The translations under genes and the position numbers were made by a program. The notes under the pieces were generated by a model, which saw only the letters and a program-made list of their open reading frames with translations, was not told the DNA's origin and did not search any database. Positions 49,486 to 62,811 of a DNA stretch of 64,000 bases are shown here, piece after piece (positions within the stretch are counted from its first letter, which is position 1; each line of letters begins with the position of its first letter). Location of the stretch: positions 250,001 through 314,000 of the forward strand of contig JAQFVV010000458.1 in assembly GCA_028023455.1 (NCBI GenBank), given 5' to 3'. The stretch is from Epiperipatus broadwayi (Eukaryota; Onychophora; Udeonychophora; Euonychophora; Peripatidae).

Positions 49486-51020
49486 CTATTAAAAAAAAAA
49501 GAAAGAAAAGTCATTGAAACTCAACACACATTATACACCACATTTTTGGCATGAAAACACGTTAAATGATTTACTTATTTTGTAATCAGACAGCATTATT
49601 TATAACCAAGAGAATACATGTCTTTCCCAAACTTAGCAACTTCTATCACAATTTTTTTTAACATAATAAATCATCAAAATTTTTTGATTTCACTATGCTA
49701 TTTCAGATTACAATTTCTAATAGAATGCTACAATAGCTTATTCCAATAAACATTTTTTCTTTTTCTTTACAATCATCCCATCAACATTTAAACAATTCCA
49801 TTCTGTTAAATTCATATATTTTTTTCTTTCTATTTCTGCTTGATAAGCCTATAACATATTTCCTCCAATATTCTTAAGTGATTTCTACCAATTGCATTTT
49901 AATTAATAAAATATAGTAATTAAACAATTTTTAAAAACATTATTTCTTTAAATGCATATTATGTAATCAAAGTGATTTATGATTATTTACTTCATTCAAT
50001 TCCCATAACTATGATCAGTTGATTTATGCTTTCTATTATTCAATATTTTTTAACAAAAAAAATCTATTAAACATTATAAGCATAGAGAATTTATTCTCAA
50101 ATTCTTCATTTTTTAATTTATCACTTGTTATTCTAAGACAATATCATTTACAGATTAAAGATAGATATGGTATTTATCTTTTTTTTTTTTTTTACTTTTA
50201 ACCATCTCAAATAGTAGAAAAAAAGACAACTACTACATCATCCTAATACCTATTCATCATCTAGGATTTATCTAAAATTTAATGTGATATACTTTTAGTT
50301 TATTACAAATATGACTATAGATTTTCAATTAATCACTGACTTTTTTTTTTCTTAAGTTAATAAAAGAATTAATCTTTCCATAGAAACTACACACATTTAT
50401 TTATCTTTGAATTGCTTCATTTATACACCATTATAAATTCTCTATATTTTTTTGATTGGATGTAATTCGTAAAATTTGCATAAAGTTTATTTATTTTCAT
50501 ACTCATATATATCTAGGATATCCCATAAAATCTAATGTCACAAACTTTCTCAATAGACTAGTAGATCAAACAATTGGTTAATGATGTCAAGAGTAATATC
50601 TTAATAATAGATCACTTAATTGTTCAACATTAACAAAATTCCATCAATAGGATATTTAATTTTTGTAGAAGTTAAAATAAGTATGGCTGCCATCCATAAG
50701 CTTTAAGAATGCAATGGATGCTGTTTTTTTTAAAGACTTTGTCCACAATGAAAATAAAAACAGCAAATTGTTATATTAACAGATGATGACTGTCTTAAAG
50801 TCCCATCTTTTATTAAATATGATCACCTTTCTTTAAACTTTGCAATGTGCCCAATTTGAAGTGGCTTCTCATTGAATTTTGAATTCCTATGAGTGGAATT
50901 TAATGTCAATTTTACATTTTAATATATTTTCAGCTTTTGAAACGGAGTTATAGATAAATAAATTAAGCTTTGCTTGTATTAAAATATTTGTGTTATAGAT
51001 GATTATGACATATATATATA
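49486..51020. other. WD40 gene intron (6.9 kb), first part, no feature identified
   Basis: AT-rich intron. A small open frame at 50019-50201 has no recognised domain. Confidence 0.45.
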
Positions 51021-52116
51021 TGATCACTAGATGGAGTTTTACCAATAGCTCTAAACAAGCTTTGTTTACATAAGTGCCGAAAGAGATAGAATTCAAAATC
51101 TCTATCATTCTCCCTACCTCCAGACCAGTTGGTTTTGAGCTTAATGGCTCATGTCAATGAAGGGCTGGAAGACTAGAAACTAGACCTAAAATACCAACTC
51201 AAAAGTCAGAACTTATCAAACACGTTTCTATCAATTTGAAAGCATGAATTTATCAGACACGTAAATGTCTTCAAACCCAGCTTAACAAACTAGATAGCTA
51301 TATGGGTCTGAATTCAGCTCAGTTTCACTATATAGTAAAAGCCTCTGCAATATATAGCATTACAAAAACCTTCAAAGATACACTTATAATAATTAAAACA
51401 AGTTATAAATTTTGTAACTTGCTTTTAAGCTTGCATTTTATGATCACAAGATGAAGCTTTCCCAATAGCTCTAAACAAGCTTTGTTTACACAAATGCCGA
51501 AAGAGATAGAATTCAAAATCTCTATCGTTCTCCCTACCTCCACACCAGCTGGTTTCGAGATTAATGACTCACGTCAGTGAAGGACTGGGAAACTAGACCT
51601 AAAATACCAACTCAAAAGTCGCACTTATCAAATACATTTCTATCAATTTGAAAGCATGAATTTATCAGACATGTAAATGTCTTCAAACCCAGCTTAACAA
51701 ACTAGATAGCTATATGGGCCTGAATTCAGCTCAGTTTCACCATATAGTAAAAGCCTCTGCAATATATAGCATTGCAAAAACCTTCAAAGGTACATTCATA
51801 ATAATTAAAACAAGTTATAAATTTCATAACTTGCTTTTAAGCTTGCATTTTATGATCACTAGGTGGAGCTTTACCAATAGCTCTAAACAAGCTTTGTTTA
51901 CATAAGTGCCAAAAGAGACAGAATTCAAAATCTCTATCGTTCTCCCTTCCTCCAGACCAGCTGGTTTCGAGCTTAATGGCTCACATCAGTGAAGAGCTGG
52001 GAGACTAGAAACTAGACCTAAAATACCAATTCAAAAGTCAGCACATGTTTCTATCAATTTGAAAGCATGAATTTATCAGACACGTAAATATCTTCAAACC
52101 CAGCTTAACAAACTAC
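51021..52116. repeat. Tandem array, about 2.6 copies of a ~416-bp unit
   Basis: Units begin at TGATCACTAG (51021), TGATCACAAG (51441) and TGATCACTAG (51853), spacings 420 and 412. All share CCAATAGCTCTAAACAAGCT, AGAATTCAAAATCTCTATC and CCCAGCTTAACAAACTA. The third copy stops after about 264 bp, at 52116. Copies differ by scattered substitutions and small indels. No coding capacity is conserved between them. It could be a local duplication or a small satellite. Confidence 0.92.
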
Positions 52117-52240
52117 CATAGCTATGATTTAGGTGCAGTGCTCTCAGATCCAAGGCTCCTCACTGACGAAGGCCACAAGCCAGAAACTAGTCTGGGGATA
52201 CTGGATGAGGAGATACTAGATAGGATTTTATGCACAAGCC
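52117..52240. repeat. GC-richer segment related to the tandem unit
   Basis: Directly after the array, CACTGACGAAGGCCACAAGC then CAGAAACTAGTCTGGGGATAC resembles the unit's own TCAGTGAAGG-CTGG-AACTAGACCTAAAATACC part. It may be a diverged relative of the unit or its source. Confidence 0.4.
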
Positions 52241-52965
52241 TTTGGCATCCATTGATTACTCTGGTTGGCACAGGGTGCCATTACTGTATGGAGAGTTTTG
52301 CCTGTTTACTATCTGTATATTTATTAAATTTATTCCATTAATAATAATACCAATCTTTAAAATATGGCATATAGTTATTTTTATATACACAACTACCCAA
52401 ATATTCAGCAGTAATTAAAATAATAAGACAATAAAAATCAAATGGTTAATTTTTCAAGAGATATGGTGTTCAAACAGTGCAGATGCTAGAATGAATTCTG
52501 AACCAAGAACTTTTATCTCTCACATATATCACTCTATTACGGTAGTAAATCATTGATTTACTTTTATTGATTATCATCTCTCTTTTACTTCAATGTTTTA
52601 AAGGTATATCGACATAATCTTTTTAAAAATTTAGAAGATTTCAATTACCAATTGAATACAATTTTTCTTAAAAATTAATTACAGCACATTCATCATGAAT
52701 TAAATAGAGCAATTGGATTAAGATGGAAAAAAAACAAAACAAAACAGAAAGCTCACTGCAATTAAATCTATTAATTTACAGATATTTAATGAATTTGTAT
52801 TTTCTTTAATTTAATTTTTAAATGTATATAAATGCTAATTTATTTACTAATAAAATTGTTAAATAGATTTGTACAATTGATGATTATAGCATCAGGCAAA
52901 CAATAGACTCAAGCCCTGACTTAAGCATGGTCTGTAAGAGTTGGTGTATATAGAATGTATGCTCT

Positions 52966-52990
52966 AAACTTAAGTGATTCACTTAAGTTT
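52966..52990. repeat. Perfect 11-bp-arm hairpin with an outer stem
   Basis: AAACTTAAGTG and CACTTAAGTTT around a 3-bp loop. GTAAGAGTT (52934) and AACTCTTAC (52995) form a second, outer pair. Confidence 0.7.
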
Positions 52991-53077
52991 TTTAAACTCT
53001 TACTGGCAGGCGAGTGCGTGGAAATTTATAATATTGAAGAAATAGCGCATTATCGGAGATTGACTTCCATTTGAATA

Positions 53078-53590
53078 ATACCTACTTTATATACATATTG
53101 AAAATATGTGTACTATATATAACAAAGGGAGTAAATCAACATCCCCCAGGCTATGAATCAAAAGCACTGTAAACATTGAACAAAGAATCAAGAATAGAAT
53201 GAATCCATTTATTCTTGGGAGCTCTAATGTTTATAAGCATACCTTTGTCAACACTGTTGGTAATCCAGAGAAATTAATTTATCAGCAAGATGGAGTATGG
53301 CAATTAAGAGTTATTAAACTCAAAATCAATTATAGAAGGCTGGAGAAAGCATCCTTTTTTTAACACCTTGATTTTAATAATTATATAAGATTTAATATGT
53401 AAACTTTAAATTAATCATAGCTCACAGTATATGTAAACAAAGGGGATAAATCACCCTTCGCTAGGCTGTGAATCAAAAGCAGAACAAAGGATTAGGAATA
53501 GAATGGATCCATCTATTCTTGGGAGCTCATAGATGTATTTACCTACTTAATATAGTTATTGAAAATATTTGTACTACATGTATATATTGT
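53078..53590. repeat. Interleaved direct repeats (two ~105-bp units plus flanking ~40-bp repeats)
   Basis: Unit 1 (53113-53224) and unit 2 (53428-53528) share ACAAAGG-ATAAATCA, GGCT-TGAATCAAAAGCA and TTCTTGGGAGCTC. A different phrase, TACCTACTT-ATATA then TATTGAAAATAT-TGTACTA, occurs before unit 1 (53078-53115) and again after unit 2 (about 53539-53577). The AGAATAGAATGAATC-ATTCT part is near-palindromic and recurs in the arms of the foldback at 31880. Confidence 0.75.
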
Positions 53591-54403
53591 CTTTTTAAAA
53601 AGCGTATTAAACACAGGTGGCTATTATCTACAGATTTTAGTATCCATGCTGAAATTAGGAATCAAATATCATGAATATATGAGAATTACTGCAATAAACT
53701 TCACAGAATTTAATTAACTTGAAGCCTTTATAATTCCATTAGAAAACAAATCTAAATATCATCAGAAAGTTTTTCATAACTTGGTAGTACTTTGTGTTCT
53801 CTCTCTGGTTCAAAAGTAGTATTAAGATTTTTCAGTACCAAATCAGTGTCGGTATTGATATATATATATTTTAGAATTAACATATATAAATAATAACATA
53901 ATTGGCAAAGAATAATTTAATTCTATCAACTTTTTATTTCTAAATAATTTAATGCATTATATGACAATTTTTTCAATGCATATATTTATTAAGTTTGCTA
54001 TTATTTGAAAAATAATGAAATTCATTGGATTTAACTAGTGTGCAACTTGAACAACAAAATGCAAAAATTTTTACACTAAATATTTAGTAGATAAAGTGCT
54101 ATTAAGGATTTTGAATAGATAATCTTCCATTAGAATGAACATGTTTATATCTAAATAAAAGTTTGAATTTAGACAAGAAAAGGGAACAAAAAAAATGCAA
54201 TTAGAAAGATAATGTTAAGAAGAAAATATCCATAATATTTGATATGTTGAATGTCTAGAAAATTTTAAACTTTATTTAAACTTTTCCAAATACAAACAAT
54301 TGTTAGAATAACACAAAAAGACAACACAGATTAGTAGATTACACAATGTTTTGAGAAGTATTATTCTCCACTTTCTTCAAGTGTTGCTGGTCTGACAAGT
54401 GGA

Positions 54404-54590
54404 CAATGCTAGCATAGGGGTTAAACTTACACCTTTAGATTCTTGAATATCGAATGTTACTCAGCTAAATTGTTGCCTTGAAATTTTATATTCAAGAATC
54501 TAAAAATGTAGCTTAACTCCTATGCTAGCATTGCTCAGTTAGTTAGAATACTGCCTTAAAATTCAATATTCAAGAACCTAAAGACAGATA
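54404..54590. repeat. Inverted repeat with an extra direct copy
   Basis: CAATGCTAGCATAGGGGTTAA at 54404-54450 pairs with ATATTCAAGAATC...CTAGCATTG at 54488-54533 (arms about 47 bp, spacer 37 bp). A further diverged direct copy of the right half, AATATTCAAGAACCTAAAGA, lies at about 54565-54584. Confidence 0.8.
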
Positions 54591-56340
54591 TTTCATAATA
54601 TTGCTGCACTATATAATGTGATTAAAATAAGGTCAGTAGGACATCCAGTTGCAAGTATTCTTGGGTTAAAATGATAAATTAGAAGCTATTATATTACCAT
54701 TAGAATCTGAAACACTAAGTACAAACATATAGAAATCTGACATAGTAAAAATGGACATGATTCATTTATAAATTAATATCTTAATGAAATTAGTAACAAA
54801 GTAAGATGGATTGGGAAATTTTAGATGAAAGAAAACACATAGTATTCATGAATAAATAAAAAAAATACTGTGTTTTAGCTATCAGAAAAGACTTCAACTA
54901 CTGTGATTAGTTATAATCCTGTGAATAATAAATTAATATTAGCTTTATTTTATGTCCTTCCATTCAACATTCCTAATGATACAAATTTGTTTTTCAACAA
55001 GTCAAATAAGTGAAAAAGAAATTTAAAGTTTTAATATTAGATGCAGACAAAAAGTATGGACAAGCTATAATACTAATGATTGGTCATTAGAATAATAAAC
55101 TAAAGAAAAAAATACATTTTATTGGATTATATGAAGCAGAACAATAATGATTAATAAGTTTTCATGAATTCAATAATTTTATTGTAGCCACTAAATTTTT
55201 CAAGCAGTTGATTTTTGAAAAGGTTAAAAAAAACATGTTGAATAATTGAAAAAAGCTAGGAAACATCAAATATAAGTTTACATTATTAGAATCTACAAGA
55301 GACTAGAAGCTAGTTAAAACAGATTATGGTGAAACAAACAGGTTTAACATTAATAATCATATTTAATACAGAAAAATAATGAGGGAAATCACATAGATAA
55401 ATATAAATTCAGCAATGCTGAAAGAAATAGCAATTATTTCCATATTCTGACAACATTATTCAACTGAAAATTATTGTAAAAGCTAAAGAAAATAATAAAT
55501 ATGATACTATAGATAAATGGGAAGAAATCAAAGATTACAAAAAAACTGATTTTTAAAATTGATGAAATCAGAGATGTTGCTAAGAGTTTTACCTATTGGA
55601 CATTATTAAAAACAAAGGATAAGAATTTCATCAAAGAATAACACCAGGCAGAGTTTCAATAAAAAACTTCAAAATATTTTTAAACTGCAAATGAAGATTA
55701 GAATTGTTCAAAGCTATAATATTTTCTATGAGCATCATACAAGTAAAGGTTGAATCCAAGGGGAGGGGGGGAGAGCAAGAAAACAAGAATAAGTGGATAC
55801 CAAATTACAATGGGTATGTATTTTTGGTAATTAGGTTGCAACAATTTGCTTTTGATTATATGTATTCTATTAGAAAATAATTTAATGCTTGGAAAGATTA
55901 AAAGTGAAAGAATTATGAGAAATAGCTGCAATAATATGGATGAACTTCATTATCACAATAATGAATGATATATCTTTAAACAGCCTAAAAAACCAAATAA
56001 ATCAAAGACCATTCTAGAGAAAGCTATTTTATGATTACCAGGAGTGGTTGTTGACTTAATGGCATTTAATAATAATACATATAGAATTTATTAGTTTTTA
56101 GTGCTAAAACAATTACTATGCTTATTTCCAAAGTTGTATCTATCAACATCTAAATACTTTCTATTTTTATTATTATTATTATTATTATTACTTAATAAAT
56201 AATGTAATCAACAAATACTTTTTTTTATGTATTTTTTTTTTTAAAGAATAAGATTTTTAAAGATAATTTATCTTGTCCACATTTATATCTAAAGAGAAAG
56301 ATTAATATTAGATATTCTCATTAGAAATTTAATTATATAC
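54591..56340. other. WD40 gene intron, AT-rich, no feature identified
   Basis: Contains a G-rich run (GGGGAGGGGGGG, 55760-55771) and a TTA microsatellite near 56169-56190. Confidence 0.45.
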
Positions 56341-56398
56341 CTTAAGTGTCTTATCATCACCTGCACTGACAATTTTCCAGTTATCAGCTTGCAAACAT
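56341..56398 (-). CDS. WD40-repeat protein (F-box/WD type), internal coding exon
   Basis: Bounded on the minus strand by TTTTCAG and GTATAT. After the last base of a split Arg codon it reads CLQADNWKIVSAGDDKTLK. This is the middle of a WD40 blade: the conserved strand (KIVSAGDD) with the structural Asp, ahead of VW in the next exon. Phases join exactly with exons 62812-63005 (ends AG) and 49342-49485 (starts GTT TGG), giving HTGVIR-CLQAD and TLK-VWSLE. The exon was too short to show as a long open frame and was found by splicing logic. Confidence 0.88.
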
Positions 56399-59300
56399 CT
56401 GAAAATAAAAATTTGCAAAATAAAAAGTTATTGGTGCAAGAAATTTTGAAAATTGTTTAAGATTTTACAACTGTAAATTGTTAATTCATTATTACTTATA
56501 TATAATAACATAAATTTTGCTATTATACAATTTCAAATTTATCCTTTCCAAACAACAATGACTATCTATGAAAATGCAGAATTCCATTTTATTGCAAAAA
56601 TCCATCAAGAAAGACATTCAGAAGTATAGCATCATACTCAAAAGGTATTATTATTTTAACCTATTCAATAATAATATTTAGGTAAAAATGAATAATTTTT
56701 TGATTAGAAGAAATAATCTTTAAAATAAAATTAGCACATCTAAGATATTAATAAACTAATTAAATTCCAGTAAATCTTTGATTCATGGAAAGTTCTTATT
56801 TAACTTTAAGATACATTACAAGAATTGATTATTATTATAAACTAGCTTAAAAAAAATAATCTTAAATTTATGGTGGTCTATATTAAATATAAATTGCATA
56901 TGGATATATATATATATATTAATAATTATAATAAAAAAGCTAATATATACATTATTACATTATACCCTCTGCTATTTTCAGAAAATTTGCATTAACAAAT
57001 TTTTTTTTACAACTCTTACAATAATTAAGATCATTATAATAATTATATATAAAAAAAACATACTGTGAATTTCTACTATAATCATAATCAGGTTTATTTT
57101 TCATATTTAAGATCACCTATTAAAAATAACATACTTCAACCTAAAATATAAATACAATAAATAATAATGCAATATTTACCTACATAGATATTGTTAAAAT
57201 CACTACTTGATTACAAGCAAATCACAAATAGATATTGATGATATGTTTATATGCATTACAAATATTATTATATTAAAAAAACAACACAGCAGATATCTTC
57301 AATTGTTGCTAAGAAAGCAAATTGAAGATATTTATGCTTATTTTATTCATTGATTTAAAAAATATAAGAGGCTGTTTGATGCAATAGACATTTTTCTGTT
57401 TAAAACAAAAATAACAATTGCCCAGGAAAAATGCCAACACAATGTAATTGTAATTTTAATTATTTTATTTTGTATATTTTAACCATAATTCTTTCACTTC
57501 AGTAGTTTTTTTTTTTTAATCCAGGTTCAAATGTTATTTTGTATTTTTTAATTATATATCCATTCTGATTCATAAGTACTAATTAATGGTGTACTTATAA
57601 TTTATCCAATATGCTATTTTTGTAATGTAAGAACAAATGCTTTCTCACACTGGTTGTGAGATGCAATTGATATCATGAGGATATCAGTTGATATCACACT
57701 AGTCGCTTAATATAGGCATATATATTTATTGTTTTATCCTTGGTGCAAGATAATTGGAGAGATGTATTGGATGATAATTGTGAGGACCTGATAAATAATG
57801 CAAAGGTTATTATTATTATAATTTTGTAGCAATAATTAAAAGGGATATTTATTATAAAATTGTAGAAATACTTTATCTTAATTTATTAAATTAAATTTTT
57901 TTTTTTTTAAATATCTATTGTACTAAATTTTATATTTTATTCATATTATAAATAAATATTTTGTTATTATTAAAATACTATTGTATTCATTAACCAGAAA
58001 ATCTCATAATAACAGTTTTATTATTTATTGTTTTAAAAAGAGTACATTTCAATGGTCACATATTAGAATTTAGTTGATTTATATTCATTTCACCTGCATT
58101 GTAATAAGACATATGCATCATTAATTCCTATTTATTTTAAGTATTTTTTATAATGTTTTGGGTAGAATAAAATATGCCCTTTCTACCTGCTGCATTATTA
58201 GTTTATTATAAGATTATAAACTTAGATATACTTATGTGCTGGATAAATAAAATATTTATACATGAAGAAAATTTAAAATGCTTTAAAGAATGTTTTGTAT
58301 GATAATTATTGGTCCCCTAAATATTGATATACTCAGTTTTATGTATTTGCTTTTCATATTTGATTGGAGCACAAAGTATCAAGAATAAAGTTATAAATAT
58401 GATATAAAATGTTGTATTTATAATTTAAATAAATATTGCATATGAGAACTTTGGAAAACTTAGTATAATGGAATACTTAGTATAATTATTATTTTATGCT
58501 AAATATAATGTGAACTTAAGATACAGCTAAAATATCTAAACTTGAGCTAGTATTTTAAGTTTTTAAGATATCTAAGCTTATGATATGAACCCTGAGAGAA
58601 GAAGTTTCAGACCCCATAATTGTAACCTAATAAGAATATTCTATTAAGATAATTATTATTATTATTGTTATTAATTACATTCATTATCTGAGACTTACAT
58701 TATAAAAAAAACCTCAGAGATTTATGAGTTTAAAGTGTGTTGAATAGAGATTTATCTACAGTCATTTGAGCGTTGTGTGCTCTCTCTTTCTCAAAACCCT
58801 AGATATTTGTTGAGTGTACATTAATGGATTTTTGGCTTGCCCAATGTTGGTTCTCGATTGGTTATAAGGTGATGATCGATGGTAGGTTACAATATATATA
58901 TATATAACTTACAGACAAAAGTTCAATCTTCTCTAATAAAATGAATTAATATATTTTTAACTGCAATGTTAATATGAATCTAAATGTAAATGAAGTGCTT
59001 ATAGACTTTGCCATAAAATGTTTTTTTCTTCTTCAAAATGACATTAAGTAGAAAGATTCAATTATGTATCAATAATCAAATTATTTATAAATAAGTCACA
59101 AACAGACAGGAAAATTTATAAAATTAAATGTGATAATTTTTGAAAATGACTAAAATAATTGTAAACATAAAATAACATCAACAATATATAGATATTCAAC
59201 TTAAAGATTGGCACAGATGTATTCTGATAAATATATATGTGCACCTGCACACAAATATATAAAACTGACTATATAATACTAAACATAACCATCATTATTT

Positions 59301-62252
59301 TCAATTGCTGTGAACTTACTGCAGAATGAAAATCTCTCTAAGTTTATTCCAATATATTCAATTCATAACTTCTGTAAACCTTATTTTACATATTTTGTAT
59401 ATGATCACTTAAAAATCTTTCAGGATTCAGTTCAGTAATTCAATTGTTTATCTATCTACTCAAGATTCTTTCAGTCTTTTAATTAATTCCCCCCAATAAT
59501 GCAGAGTTTGTTCACTCACAAGGCATTTTGTTTTTGATACCTGCTAGGTAATCATAACATAAATCTTAATCACAATCAACAAAAGAATATCTCTAAGTAA
59601 GAATGGGTAAACCCATTTACCAAAAAACGTTTTTCCACAAAGAAAGACATCTTTCACTTATATATTAGTTCTACCAATTGCATTCTATTCAAATTTAATT
59701 CCACTAAATGAAAAAAATTATTTCATTAATCCAAAAAGATGAATTTAAGTGTGAGAAATCCACAAATTCTTTCAATTATAATAAAATCATGGCATTATTT
59801 AAAGATTTTATATTTATGTCATGACAATCTCATTATTTTTTGTTACTACACACACACACACAAAAAAAAAATAAAATAAGGAAAAATAGATTTTTATCTA
59901 AATCTCCATTTGAAATCTTAACAAAAATTTAAGTTTTCAAAATAATCAAAAATGTGTATTTTTTTTAAAAAAAATTTTGAAAATGTGATCTCAAAATCTT
60001 TGATTTATTTAAACTTAAATGATATCATGTTAGAGAATAAAACTTTATTTAAGGCTGATCAGAGGATTTTATTTAGTTTCCTCCTAGCTGTGGACAATTG
60101 CATTTTTATTTAAATTCATGCATTAAAAATAATTATTATTGAGGAAAATTCAAAATTCTCTAACCCTAAAATGGCTTGTAATAAATAGTTTATTCATGAT
60201 ATTGTGATACAGCATATGAGCAAAATTTCATAGAAAAATAAAATATGTTAATTCATGCCAGATCACTTTACATGATAAGATGCCCGTTATCATTAGTAAA
60301 TCATCATAATTATAACAAATAATAATTATAATATAAAAGAGTTAAGCTTCCAGATTATTAGTAATCAGAAGTTAAAAATAGTTTTCAAGATTTAAAAAAT
60401 AAAAACCGCTGGAAAGAAAATACCAAGAATTCACAAGATTTAGAATATAATAAAAGTTGTGCAAAATTAAATTAACAAAGAAATTCTGTTTGTTTGTTTA
60501 TTTGGTCAAATCTTATAATCAATTTTTAAAGTCCCTTCTATCAAAAGGACTTTCTTCAAATTTTGCATATATCTTATGTATCTATGACAATGCAATATTT
60601 CAGAGTCAATCAATAAGTTACTAGTATAAGTATTTGCAGGCCAAATTTCAAATTGCATATGATATTGGTCCAGAAAGTTTTCAATAATAAATATTAGATA
60701 GTGGCATATTTTTTAAAAATATGCTTTCATTGAATTTCTTGTCAATAGAAAAAAATAAAATAAGGAAGAAATCTTAATTTCTCTTAATTATTTAACTAAA
60801 ATTTGTTTTTTAAAAAATACTGCCTTCATAAACAAAAAATAAATAAATATTGTAAATAATTTTTTATGTATGTGAATTTCATTTCAAATATTAGATATAT
60901 GGTGACATTGGATTAAAAAATAAAAAATAATATATATAAAAAATATTTTATAAAAAAACTTTAATTTAATGAATAATGCACTAAAAATCAAAAAAAATTT
61001 TTTTCTTCAACTGCAATTTGAGTTGTTATATTTAATATGAAATAAAAGAGTGACATCTACAAATAAATTATCATACAAAAGTTTTAATAAGAAAAAAGAA
61101 AATGTTATCATCATAATTCTCTTTTATCTGTAAAATATTCAATAATGAAAATAAAAAACAATCTCTCAAGCTCTTTTTTTTTTTTTTTTGGTCATGCTAA
61201 TATTTTAGAAATAATTAATATTTCATTCTGCTCCTTTGTGAAAAATATCAGAAGAAATACAATTTACATCAAAATCAGATAATGGAATATTTTGACAATG
61301 ATATTGTGAAAATAACAAAATGAACATTTGAAATCTTAAGTATTTTTACAACAATACTGAGTAAAAAAAATTATAGAAAAGATTTTTTCTCATTTAAAAA
61401 CTTGATTAGAGTGGCAACAATATAAATATAAAAACAAAAAAATATATATAAATAGAATCAAAAATGTAAAAACAACATCAGTAAACATAATTCTTATAGC
61501 ATAACTTAAAATAATATATGTTATCCTTTATGAACATCATTTTTATAAAATTAAACCATTTTTAAAAATAGAATCTAACAGAGGATGTCTTTAATTATTA
61601 AATTAAAAAATGTTTAAGAGATCCTATTAATATACATATTTAATTATATATATATATATAAAATGCCATTAATATATGTTTACACAAATATATCCAAATA
61701 CTTCATTTCACATTGGATAGCTCATTCATCTGCCAATGACCAAAAAGAATGGTTTATTCTGAAGTAGGTGAACAACATTCAAATTATAAATAGGCCTAAG
61801 ATTTCTTTTACAAGTAGTCAGGCCATAGTAAACCCAAACAGTCATTAAATGACTGTTAATAAATGGATTATTTAGCTATTCTTAGCTAAAGGGGGGATGA
61901 TGACCTTAATTCCCACCACTAAACAATTGGTAAGCCTAGTGAGAAATGTCTTCTCTGTCATTATTCTACACTGAAAATATGGTAAAGAGATTTTGTCTTC
62001 TAATGAGTTATTTAAATGTGGTTTTTACTTATGCACATCTTTAAGTAAATGAACTTTAATTATACTTAGAAATAATTAAATTAAACATAAAATATTTTAA
62101 TAAAATGTAATAAATAATATAAATACTTTACTTTCTCTGCAATGTTTTATTCACATAAAAAAAAAAAAGAAATGTTATTTTAGTAATTTAAATGTACAAT
62201 TATATATTTTCTATTTGCAATATTAATGGGATTTATGCAACTTAATAATTGC
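56399..62252. other. WD40 gene intron (6.4 kb), AT-rich, no gene
   Basis: No coding sequence recognised. Small structures: hairpin ATATCTTCAATT/AATTGAAGATAT at about 57293-57331, GATATC-rich inverted repeat near 57669-57702, CA microsatellite 59849-59862, AT microsatellites near 56902-56920 and 58891-58904. Confidence 0.45.
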
Positions 62253-62311
62253 TGAGTACAGGCACCATGATTATTGCAGTCGTGGTAAAGGTGGTCAGTT
62301 AAGAAGAAATA
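62253..62311. repeat. Diverged LTR-end fragment related to the 21200-24548 gypsy element
   Basis: TGAGTACAGGCACCATGATTATTGCAG then GGTAAAGGTGGTCAG and AGAAATAA follows the LTR start at 24340 (TGTACAGCCACCACGAATACTAC then GGTAAAGGTGGTCAG and AGAAATAA). Similarity fades after about 60 bp. Probably an old solo LTR. Confidence 0.55.
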
Positions 62312-62811
62312 ACTATATCAATTTTGAGTAATGCTACAAAATAACAAGAGCAGCTGCCAAAATACTTGAACTTCAAGATTTGTTTAAAATTTCATTTAAC
62401 ACTCAATTTCATAAATAAAATGTCATAAAGTAAAATTTTATAATAAATCTCATAGAATATGCTAAAACATGTTAAACAAAATATGAATGTATTTAAAAAA
62501 ATATCATTTTAATAATTATTTTTACCCCCAACACCTAAAAATATATTAATTTGGTGATGACAAGGGAAGAAAGACATTTTAAAAAAAGGTTTAAAGTTAC
62601 TAATAAGTATATCCCAAATTTTAAAAACTTTAGTTTTTTCTCCACTCTTTTTACATTCATATTTCAAAAAACTTTTAAATACTTTTTTTTAAAAATTAAA
62701 TATTATGAAGATAAACTTGAAAAATTAATCTTCATTTTTTTTTAAGCTTATTGATATATTACATTAATTTGTTCAAAAGTTTAAAAATTCAATGAAATTA
62801 AAATTACTTAC
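62312..62811. other. WD40 gene intron, end, no further feature
   Basis: AT-rich; the small open frame at 62551-62745 (+) is lysine/phenylalanine-rich and not recognised. Confidence 0.45.
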
